From Erysipelotrichaceae bacterium (GTDB taxonomy: Bacteria > Bacillota_I > Bacilli_A > Erysipelotrichales > Erysipelotrichaceae), in the NCBI GenBank assembly GCA_003510215.1, contig DOKQ01000178.1:1-8722 (forward strand): DNA of 8,722 nt, given 5' to 3'. Shown piece after piece: positions 1-5,609 of the stretch; position 1 is the first letter of the stretch; each line of letters starts with the position of its first letter. The notes beneath the pieces were generated by a model. The model was not told the origin of the DNA and did not search any database. It saw only the letters and a list, made by a program, of their open reading frames with translations. A program made the translations under genes and the position numbers.

Positions 1-9
1 TTTTTTTAA

Positions 10-1293
10 CTAAATTTTTGGCTGGCGAACCATGATCTGATCACGGTGAGGACCATTGGACACAAGAGTTACTGGAACTCCAATTTCCTTTTCAATAAAG
101 TCAACGTAATCCTTTGCCTGCTGTGGAAGCAAATCATAGTCAGTGATTTTAGTTATATCTTCCTTCCATCCTGGTAGTGTTGTCAAGATAGGTTTGGACT
201 GTTGGATCCGTGTTATGTTAGGGAAGCGATCCTGATGGAAATTCGGAGTGTCATAACCGATAACCACAGGAATTTCATCCAGATAACTGAGTACATCCAG
301 ATTGGTTATCACCAGATGGGTTGCACCCTGAACCTGAGAACCAAAACGTGTGGCTACACAATCGAACCAGCCCATACGACGGGGACGGCCAGTGGTCGCT
401 CCATACTCTCCGGAATCACCACCACGCTTGCGAAGTTGTTCCGCCTCATCCCCAAAAATCTCGGCAACGAAAGGTCCTGCACCCACAGCGGATGAATAGG
501 CTTTTGTGATGGCATAGACTTCATCGATTGGGTATGGAAGTCCAGCTCCGATGGTACCATAGTGCGCAAGGGTACTTGAAGAAGTGGAGTAGGGATAGAT
601 TCCAAAATCAGGGTCACGCAAGGCGCCTAATTGTCCTTCGAGTAAGATGGTTTTCTTATCGAGGTAAGCCTGACGTAAAAAGGAGAAGGTATCGCCCACA
701 AATGGTGCAATCATATCTTTGTATTGATGAAGTTCCTCAAGCAATCCTTGCTTGCTTAAGGGTTCACGATGGTACAGATGCTCAAGAATAACATTTTTCT
801 GATCAAGAATACGATCAACCTTTTCATCAAGCCACTCATCATCGAAGAGTTCACATACCTGAAACCCAATTTTTGCATATTTATCTGAGTAGAAAGGAGC
901 AATCCCTGATTTAGTCGAACCATACTGCTTATTGGCCAAACGAGCTTCTTCAAGCGAGTCAAATGCCTGGTGATACGACATAACGATTTGGGCCCGGTCG
1001 GAAACCAGGATGTTGAAGTCGGTAACTCCTTTATCCTTAAGCATTTGAATCTCCTTTAGAAAAGCAGGAATGTTCAGTGCCACACCATTGCCAATAATGT
1101 TGGTGATGTGAGGATTAAAGACACCTGAGGGTAGCATATGCAAGGCAAACTTTCCATACTGATTGATAATCGTATGACCGGCATTATTCCCACCTTGGAA
1201 TCGAACAACGATATCACATGTCTGTGCAAAAACATCGGTTACTTTTCCTTTTCCTTCATCGCCCCAATTGGCACCTACGATAGCTTTGATCAT
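10..1293 (-). CDS. purA: Adenylosuccinate synthetase, divergent subfamily
   Basis: This enzyme makes adenylosuccinate from IMP, aspartate and GTP in the cytoplasm, the first committed step to AMP. The protein has 427 residues, the normal length. Visible motifs are the N-terminal P-loop-like GANWGDEGKGK (residues 7-17, with the general base D12 and K15), NNAGH with the second catalytic residue H40, GNGV (69-71), and TTGRPRR (300-306, equivalent to the E. coli R303/R305 region). The start is supported by AAAGGAGA at 1301-1308, 7 bases upstream. Several loops differ from the E. coli type: GSTKSGIAPFYSDK at 125-138 instead of GTTGRGIGPAY-DK, and EGQLG at 219-223 instead of EGAQG. D12 and H40 are retained, so synthetase activity is still the best call. 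The 3' flank up to the window edge is a short A-rich run (on this strand) that may begin a terminator outside the window. Confidence 0.96.
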   Translation of the reverse strand: MIKAIVGANWGDEGKGKVTDVFAQTCDIVVRFQGGNNAGHTIINQYGKFALHMLPSGVFNPHITNIIGNGVALNIPAFLKEIQMLKDKGVTDFNILVSDRAQIVMSYHQAFDSLEEARLANKQYGSTKSGIAPFYSDKYAKIGFQVCELFDDEWLDEKVDRILDQKNVILEHLYHREPLSKQGLLEELHQYKDMIAPFVGDTFSFLRQAYLDKKTILLEGQLGALRDPDFGIYPYSTSSSTLAHYGTIGAGLPYPIDEVYAITKAYSSAVGAGPFVAEIFGDEAEQLRKRGGDSGEYGATTGRPRRMGWFDCVATRFGSQVQGATHLVITNLDVLSYLDEIPVVIGYDTPNFHQDRFPNITRIQQSKPILTTLPGWKEDITKITDYDLLPQQAKDYVDFIEKEIGVPVTLVSNGPHRDQIMVRQPKI

Positions 1294-1327
1294 GTTTATT
1301 TCTCCTTTGATTCATTTGTCTGTGTGT

Positions 1328-1364
1328 AAAAAAGAAAGAAGGACAAACGTTTCCGTGTGTCCTT
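1328..1364 (-). terminator. Rho-independent terminator or attenuator upstream of purA
   Basis: Read on the minus strand, an 11-bp stem with one C/T mismatch (positions 1354-1364 pairing with 1339-1349) is capped by a GAAA tetraloop (1350-1353). It is followed by a pyrimidine tract TT-C-TTT-C-TTTTTT ending at 1328. It lies 48 bases after the stop of the FAD-dehydrogenase gene, where it can end that transcript. It also lies downstream of the only good purA promoter I see, so it may work as an attenuator or as a stabilising 5' hairpin for purA. I see no convincing alternative antiterminator pairing. Confidence 0.75.
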
Positions 1365-1375
1365 GTACACTTACT

Positions 1376-1404
1376 ACAATACCAAGATTTAACTTTAATG
1401 TAAA
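1376..1404 (-). promoter_or_regulatory. Probable purA promoter (sigma-A type, extended -10)
   Basis: Minus-strand TTTACA (1399-1404) is separated by 17 bases from TATTGT (1376-1381), which is preceded by TGG, an extended -10 element. The expected transcription start is near 1369, giving a leader of about 75 bases that contains the hairpin at 1339-1364. I found no PurR-type box (CCGAAC core) in this gap. The -10 matches consensus at 4 of 6 positions, so the call rests on the good -35, ideal spacing and TGn. Confidence 0.55.
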
Positions 1405-1411
1405 GTGAAAC

Positions 1412-2794
1412 TTAAGGATTGTTTGATTGCAGAATATTTTTCGCCACAATCAGCCCATGAGCTCCTGCGTGGGAGAGTGAACGGGTAAATCCTGCACCAT
1501 CCCCAACAGCGTAGATGTTTTCTGTGGTATCAATTACGAAGTTGGCTGTCTTGGGTCGAGCGGAATAATACTTGCATTCCACTCCATAAAGCAATGTGTC
1601 TGCATTGGCTGTTCCAGGTGCTACCTTATCCAATGCCTGCAATGTTTCCACAATATTATCTAGCTGACGCTTTGGGATACACAAACTCAAATCTCCAGCT
1701 GTTGCCTTAAGGGTTGGTTGAGTGGTCGACTGACGCAGACGAGCTTCGTCAGTTCTGCGACCCTGCATCAAATCCCCAAGTCGCTGAACAAGTACGGTAC
1801 CACCACTAATCATATTGGACAAGGCTGCCACATGACGTGCATACTCAATCGGCTGATCAAATGGGGTTGTAAACTTAATCGTACTTAACAAAGCAAAGTT
1901 GGAGTTCTTCGATTTCTTTTCTTCATCTCTAAATGAGTGACCATTCACGGTCATAACCCCTTGCGTGTTTTCAACCACCACATGTCCTTTCTCATTAAAG
2001 CAAAACATACGCGTGGTATCACCATATTTTTTGGAGCGATACCAGATTTTTGGTTCATAGATTTTTGAAGAAAAATGAGCCCAAATCTCATAGGGAAGTT
2101 CCACACGAACACCGATGTCCACCTGATTGTTCTCGGTTGCAATGTGATTGCGGTGACACCATTTGGCGAAAAAATCGCTTCCTGCACGACCGACCGCAAA
2201 GATGATATGTGTTCCAGTCAATGTGTAGGTTTCCTTTTTATGTTCAATGGTAACGATATGAGATATCTTATCCACATCAATGACCTTGCTCTCCGTTCGA
2301 ATATCAATCTTGTCTTCTAAAAACTCAATCAGATTGGCCATCGTTTGGAAGTTGGCATCGGTTCCCAAATGCTTCACCTGAGCACTATTCATATGAAGAT
2401 CATGTTGGAGGCAAAGACGTTTTAACTCGCCATCCGGCTGATAGCGCTCGTCGGTAGCCCCAAAAGACATAAGAATTTTATCAGCTTGCTCGATATTCTC
2501 CATGACGATTTGTTTGTCCAAAAAGTCTGTTAACCAACCACCATACTCAGTTGAGATGATATATTTTCCATCACTATAGGCACCGGCACCAGCCATACCT
2601 TCCATAATGGCACAGTGAGTGCAATGGATGCAGGAAGGGACTCGTTTTGTCACGATAGGGCAGGTTCGCCGTTTAATTGGTAAGCCTTTTTCAAGTAAAA
2701 CAATGGATAAAGTCGGATCTGATGTAATCAGCTGATAGGCAGCCATAAGGCCACCGATACCTCCACCAATAATAATTATATCTTGTTGTTTCAT
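1412..2794 (-). CDS. FAD-dependent dehydrogenase, COG2509-like
   Basis: This is a 460-residue flavoprotein of unknown substrate. The N-terminus carries a Rossmann dinucleotide-binding motif (GGGIGG, residues 10-15) with the acidic end of the second strand at E35. A cysteine cluster C45-x9-C55-x2-C58-x2-C61 follows, then the family-typical stretch GAGAYSDGKY (69-78). Near the C-terminus the segment YAVGDGAGFTRSLSHAGAHG is the second FAD-contacting region and places the active site in the usual position. It has no signal peptide or membrane segment, so it should be cytosolic. AGGAGGT lies about 5 bases before the ATG, and a clear promoter lies just upstream. The layout matches what I know as uncharacterised FAD-dependent dehydrogenases (COG2509). 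The cysteine pattern suggests a metal or Fe-S site, which is inference. Sitting between a phosphoesterase and purA does not by itself show a purine role, since it has its own promoter. Confidence 0.85.
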   Translation of the reverse strand: MKQQDIIIIGGGIGGLMAAYQLITSDPTLSIVLLEKGLPIKRRTCPIVTKRVPSCIHCTHCAIMEGMAGAGAYSDGKYIISTEYGGWLTDFLDKQIVMENIEQADKILMSFGATDERYQPDGELKRLCLQHDLHMNSAQVKHLGTDANFQTMANLIEFLEDKIDIRTESKVIDVDKISHIVTIEHKKETYTLTGTHIIFAVGRAGSDFFAKWCHRNHIATENNQVDIGVRVELPYEIWAHFSSKIYEPKIWYRSKKYGDTTRMFCFNEKGHVVVENTQGVMTVNGHSFRDEEKKSKNSNFALLSTIKFTTPFDQPIEYARHVAALSNMISGGTVLVQRLGDLMQGRRTDEARLRQSTTQPTLKATAGDLSLCIPKRQLDNIVETLQALDKVAPGTANADTLLYGVECKYYSARPKTANFVIDTTENIYAVGDGAGFTRSLSHAGAHGLIVAKNILQSNNP

Positions 2795-2821
2795 GGGTTA
2801 CCTCCTGTAAACACCTGAAAG

Positions 2822-2850
2822 ATAATAACGGAAATTAGCTGTTTTTGCAA
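2822..2850 (-). promoter_or_regulatory. Promoter for the FAD-dehydrogenase gene
   Basis: Minus-strand TTGCAA (2845-2850) and TATTAT (2822-2827) are 17 bases apart, a good sigma-A-like pair. The -35 starts only 3 bases beyond the stop codon of the upstream phosphoesterase gene (2854-2856). I see no terminator hairpin between the two genes, so read-through from upstream is also possible. The predicted start near 2815 gives a leader of about 20 bases with AGGAGGT before the ATG. Confidence 0.65.
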
Positions 2851-2853
2851 GTA

Positions 2854-4380
2854 TTATTTGAAAATCAAAATATTGTCGGAGTGCTTTATGCGAGTGGGTT
2901 GATGCTTCATAATATATTCCGCAATGATTTCCACCATATCACGCTGAGAATCAAAGATGGTCTCACTTTCTGCTACCATCACAAAATCACCACCACCACT
3001 GGCACGATAGTTATTCATCGCAACAGAGTATAGGGTTTCATCTTCCAATGGATGTCCCTGATAAAGACAGTCCACAAGACGTTTGCCCACAGGGTTAGAG
3101 ATGTTTAACGAATATTCAATGCCATCAAACATATCATAATTGAAGTGTTGCATCTTCGGATACACATATTCCGGATTCACAGTGATCTCACCTTTTTCAT
3201 TAAGCATAAAGTAATTTGCGCTTTGCTCAATCATTGCTTTGATATTTCGTCCAGTCATTTTCTTGACTACCAGAGTGTTTGGATAAACATAGGTTGACAC
3301 AAGATCACGCATTGTAATGTGTGGGTTAAATCCTTTTGGATCATTGAAAAGTGAAGTTGCACTGATTTGCGCACTGGTGGTTTCTAGCATCACCTGATTA
3401 ATGAAACTCACAAGGGGGTGTTTGTATCGTCGTGCCGCAAATCCATCTTCAATCAGAAGGGAAGGTCCTTCAAGAGTTCCCAGTGTCTGATCCAACCAAC
3501 GTTGCGTTTCTTCTTCCACATCCGCAATCAGCTCATCCATGGTGGGATCTATTGGAAAGTCAGCGAGGGCAACTCGGGATGCACTGACTTTCAGTGTTTC
3601 TTCAAAGTCGAGTTCTATTTGAACAAACTCCTGAGCATTGAATGTACACTGTGTGACTAAGGTGCCTGAGATGTGCTCAATGATTTGTCTATGCTGATGT
3701 CCAGTAATCAAAACATCAATACCATCGATAGCAGCAATCTGACACCCGACATTTTCACCGGTGAATCGTTCGGTTGAAACAAGTGTTTGCGGATCACATT
3801 CCAGGCCTCCATGATAGAGTACAACGAGGGCATCAACCTGTGATCTTAGGTACTGAACATGTTCTTTCACGGTTTTTACCACATCGTCAAATCTAAATCC
3901 TTCGATGTAATCAGCACGTTCCCAATGGGGAATATAATCGGTAGTGACACCAATCAGTCCAATCCGCTTTCCATACGGAGTTGTCACCATGGTGCTGCTT
4001 CCCAAAGGGGAATTTTGGTAGAGGATATTGGATGTTAAGTTAAAAGCTTTGGTTTCTTGTAAATATTTAGCTAACACATGCGGACCATAATTGAAATCAT
4101 GATTCCCAAGGTTCATAAACTCAATCTTTAGTTCATTGAAGGCTGTGGCCATCGGATGTGTCTTGGTCATTTTACTTTGATGAAAGTAGGTCATAAGCGG
4201 TGTTCCCTGAATCGTATCTCCGTTGTCCATAGCTACAACATGAGGATATTCACTGCGGATTTTCTTGAGGGCAGATGCATATCGGGCTAAACCACCCGAA
4301 ATTATCTGATTGTTACCATAATTGATGGAACGTATCACACCATGAATATCGGTTGTGACACAAAGGATTGTTTTTTTCAT
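2854..4380 (-). CDS. CpdB/5'-nucleotidase-like metallophosphoesterase, cytosolic
   Basis: This 508-residue protein has the two-domain layout of the 5'-nucleotidase/2',3'-cyclic-nucleotide 2'-phosphodiesterase family. The metallophosphoesterase domain carries the metal ligands in order: D11-x-H13, G54-D55, G92-N93-H94-D95, H190 and G227-H228-Q-H230. The C-terminal substrate domain contains segments resembling CpdB (ISATSLF, ITMRD, YPNTL, then MNNYRASGGGDF), which favour cyclic-nucleotide or 3'-nucleotide activity over UshA-type UDP-sugar hydrolysis. UshA and CpdB are normally exported, but here the reading frame begins directly at the first beta strand (MKKTILCVTTDIHG) with no signal peptide, so a cytoplasmic location is likely. 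I chose the ATG at 4380 because GGTGAT sits 4 bases upstream. An in-frame ATG at 4413 has no ribosome binding site and lies upstream of the promoter's -10. The gene is divergent from the phn operon. Exact substrate is unknown. Confidence 0.88.
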   Translation of the reverse strand: MKKTILCVTTDIHGVIRSINYGNNQIISGGLARYASALKKIRSEYPHVVAMDNGDTIQGTPLMTYFHQSKMTKTHPMATAFNELKIEFMNLGNHDFNYGPHVLAKYLQETKAFNLTSNILYQNSPLGSSTMVTTPYGKRIGLIGVTTDYIPHWERADYIEGFRFDDVVKTVKEHVQYLRSQVDALVVLYHGGLECDPQTLVSTERFTGENVGCQIAAIDGIDVLITGHQHRQIIEHISGTLVTQCTFNAQEFVQIELDFEETLKVSASRVALADFPIDPTMDELIADVEEETQRWLDQTLGTLEGPSLLIEDGFAARRYKHPLVSFINQVMLETTSAQISATSLFNDPKGFNPHITMRDLVSTYVYPNTLVVKKMTGRNIKAMIEQSANYFMLNEKGEITVNPEYVYPKMQHFNYDMFDGIEYSLNISNPVGKRLVDCLYQGHPLEDETLYSVAMNNYRASGGGDFVMVAESETIFDSQRDMVEIIAEYIMKHQPTRIKHSDNILIFK

Positions 4381-4385
4381 TTTTA

Positions 4386-4393
4386 TCACCGAG
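4386..4393. repeat. Direct repeat copy 1 (TCACCGAG), candidate operator half
   Basis: The plus-strand 8-mer TCACCGAG here recurs at 4449-4456, with three T bases nearby upstream in both copies. This copy covers the predicted start of transcription and the ribosome binding site of the phosphoesterase gene. Part of the match could simply reflect the ribosome binding site, so an operator role is only a suggestion. Confidence 0.3.
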
Positions 4394-4396
4394 ACC

Positions 4397-4426
4397 ATTA
4401 TATCAAAGTTCATGTTTAATTGTTAA
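4397..4426 (-). promoter_or_regulatory. Promoter for the phosphoesterase gene
   Basis: Minus-strand TTAACA (4421-4426) and a perfect TATAAT (4397-4402) are 18 bases apart. The expected start of transcription is about 4388-4391, which leaves a leader of only about 10 bases before the ATG at 4380, with the GGTGAT ribosome binding site right at the 5' end. This rules out the longer in-frame start at 4413. Confidence 0.75.
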
Positions 4427-4448
4427 AAATTGGTAAAAAAGTACGTTT

Positions 4449-4456
4449 TCACCGAG
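4449..4456. repeat. Direct repeat copy 2 (TCACCGAG), candidate operator half
   Basis: This is the second copy of the 8-mer, 63 bases from the first, close to six helical turns, so both would face the same side of the DNA. It sits 7 bases before the phnD -35 and about 23 bases beyond the phosphoesterase -35. A protein binding both copies could co-regulate the two divergent promoters. The repeat is short enough to occur by chance. Confidence 0.3.
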
Positions 4457-4462
4457 CAAAGG

Positions 4463-4492
4463 TTGAATCATGTGTAATTTCTGTGATAGAAT
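4463..4492 (+). promoter_or_regulatory. Promoter of the phn operon
   Basis: TTGAAT (4463-4468) and TAGAAT (4487-4492) are 18 bases apart, and TGA directly before the -10 forms an extended -10 element. The predicted start of transcription is near 4499, giving a leader of about 28 bases. AGGAGGG (4515-4521) precedes the phnD ATG by 5 bases. I did not find repeated TTAACA-type PhoP boxes at the usual spacing, so phosphate-starvation control is not shown by sequence. Confidence 0.6.
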
Positions 4493-4498
4493 CAAATC

Positions 4499-4514
4499 GT
4501 AAATAAACATTTAC
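4499..4514. repeat. Perfect inverted repeat at the phnD start of transcription
   Basis: GTAAAT (4499-4504) and ATTTAC (4509-4514) are perfect inverted copies separated by four bases. The element begins at the predicted +1 of the phn promoter and ends directly before the AGGAGGG ribosome binding site. It could be an operator for a small dimeric repressor, or a weak AU-rich 5' hairpin. With 6-bp arms in AT-rich DNA, chance is possible. Confidence 0.4.
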
Positions 4515-4526
4515 AGGAGGGAACAA

Positions 4527-5555
4527 ATGAAAACGTTATTTAAATTGTTTTTAATCAGTTTCTTAGCTTTCGGTGTTCTTGCGGCATGTTCGCCTGCAGA
4601 GAAGGAAGATAAGACCATCGAGGACCTAGTGGTTGTCTTCGTTCCAAGTCGCGATCCAGGAGCTATTCTGACCGCTACTGAACCACTTAAGCAAATGTTG
4701 ATTGACAGCCTGGCTGCTAAAGGCTTTACTGTAAATCAAGTGACGATTACTGTTTCGAATGACTACAATGCTGCAGGGGAAGCGTTATCCGCTGGTACTG
4801 CTCACATCGGTTTCTTACCAGGTGGTACATATGCATTGTATAGTGATGATGGAGCCGAAGTTATTCTGGCTGCGACACGCGCGGGTCTAAACAAAGACAG
4901 CGAAGTTGCAAAAGACTGGAATGATGGTCAACCAACCCTTGGTGACTCAAATGCTCAAGTTACTTACTACCGTTCATTGATTTATGCTGGTCCAAGTGAA
5001 TATGGAACAATGCTTCGTGAAAAAGTAAATGCTGGAACAGCATTGACATGGGATGATGTTAATGGTGCTACTTGGTGTTATTCCAACTCAGCAACTTCAT
5101 CTGCTGGATATGTTTATCCAACCATGTGGTTATTGAACAACTTTGACAAAAAGTTAACAGATCTTACCAAAACTCCTCTAATGGGTGGTTATGGTGACAT
5201 TGCTTCCGGTTTAGCTAATGGTACATGTGACATTGGTGTGGGTTATGCGGACATCCGTCGTGACTACGAAGGTCAATGGACTAGCGAATGGGAAAGAACT
5301 GAGCCAATCTGGGTTGAAATGGAAGTTATCGGCGTTACTGAAGGTATCTTCAACGATACAATTTCTGTTTCTACACGTAACGATGATGTTACTGCTGAAT
5401 TGAAGACAGCTCTTCAAGAAGCGTTCATTGAAATTGCTAAGACACCAGCTGGTCTTGAAGCGATCAAGATTTATAACCACGAAGGTTACAAAGTTGTAAC
5501 TGATGCGGATTATGAAGGTGCTCGTAAAGCTCAAGAAATCGTCAGAGGTAATTAG
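4527..5555 (+). CDS. phnD: PhnD-like phosphonate/phosphate-type substrate-binding lipoprotein
   Basis: This 342-residue lipoprotein should be anchored on the outer face of the membrane and deliver its ligand to the PhnC-PhnE-PhnE importer encoded next. Residues 1-21 form a lipoprotein signal (KTLFK, a hydrophobic stretch, then the lipobox LAAC with C21 as the lipidated residue). The mature part begins with the family-typical strand FVPSRDPGAI (38-47). It then has the first-lobe ligand region GFLPGGTYALY (95-105), the phosphate-gripping loop TSSAGYVYP (190-198), and GYGDIASGLANGTCDIG followed by YADIRRD (240-246), with D242 as the likely counterpart of the ligand-binding Asp of PhnD. Canonical family members often have STSG where this one has SSAG (191-194). 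Two further cysteines, C184 and C234, are present. The codon use (many GCT, GGT, GAA) looks like a highly expressed gene. Ligand could be a phosphonate, phosphite, phosphate or phosphoester; the sequence does not decide. Confidence 0.93.
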   Translation: MKTLFKLFLISFLAFGVLAACSPAEKEDKTIEDLVVVFVPSRDPGAILTATEPLKQMLIDSLAAKGFTVNQVTITVSNDYNAAGEALSAGTAHIGFLPGGTYALYSDDGAEVILAATRAGLNKDSEVAKDWNDGQPTLGDSNAQVTYYRSLIYAGPSEYGTMLREKVNAGTALTWDDVNGATWCYSNSATSSAGYVYPTMWLLNNFDKKLTDLTKTPLMGGYGDIASGLANGTCDIGVGYADIRRDYEGQWTSEWERTEPIWVEMEVIGVTEGIFNDTISVSTRNDDVTAELKTALQEAFIEIAKTPAGLEAIKIYNHEGYKVVTDADYEGARKAQEIVRGN

Positions 5556-5563
5556 TTGATTTT

Positions 5564-5592
5564 AGCGAGGCTTTGGCCTCGCTTCTTTTTTT
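5564..5592 (+). terminator. Intra-operon terminator between phnD and phnC
   Basis: A perfect 8-bp GC-rich stem, AGCGAGGC (5564-5571) with GCCTCGCT (5576-5583), has a TTTG loop and runs into TTCTTTTTTT (5583-5592). It starts 9 bases after the phnD stop. There is no room for a separate phnC promoter before the ATG at 5610, so phnC and the permeases depend on partial read-through. This is a common way to make the binding protein in excess over the membrane complex. Confidence 0.88.
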
Positions 5593-5609
5593 ATTCTAGG
5601 AGGAAATCT

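Noticed and set aside
528..791. An 87-codon plus-strand open frame opposite purA.
   Set aside because: It is antisense to conserved PurA motifs, with no recognisable domain.
10..1293. The divergent PurA could be a PurZ-type 2-aminoadenine synthetase as seen in some phages.
   Set aside because: The catalytic Asp (D12 in GDEGKGK) that is replaced in PurZ is intact, the length is normal, and the neighbourhood is chromosomal without phage genes.
1294..1411. A purine riboswitch or PurR box before purA.
   Set aside because: I found no conserved riboswitch core and no CCGAAC-type box; the leader is only about 75 bases and contains just the simple hairpin.
4381..4413. An 11-codon N-terminal extension of the phosphoesterase beginning at an ATG at 4413.
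   Set aside because: It has no ribosome binding site, the segment holds the promoter's TATAAT, and the family fold starts at the ATG at 4380.
4421..4426. TTAACA as a PhoP (phosphate starvation) box upstream of the divergent genes.
   Set aside because: PhoP sites need direct repeats about 11 bases apart; only one clean copy is visible, and it fits the -35 of the phosphoesterase promoter.
5211..5534. A 107-codon open frame on the minus strand inside phnD.
   Set aside because: It is fully covered by the well-supported phnD gene, has no family features or ribosome binding site, and is a by-product of phnD codon use.
5556..5609. An 18-codon extension of PhnC starting directly after the phnD stop.
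   Set aside because: It is translated through the terminator hairpin, lacks a ribosome binding site, and the ATG at 5610 has a strong one and matches the family start.
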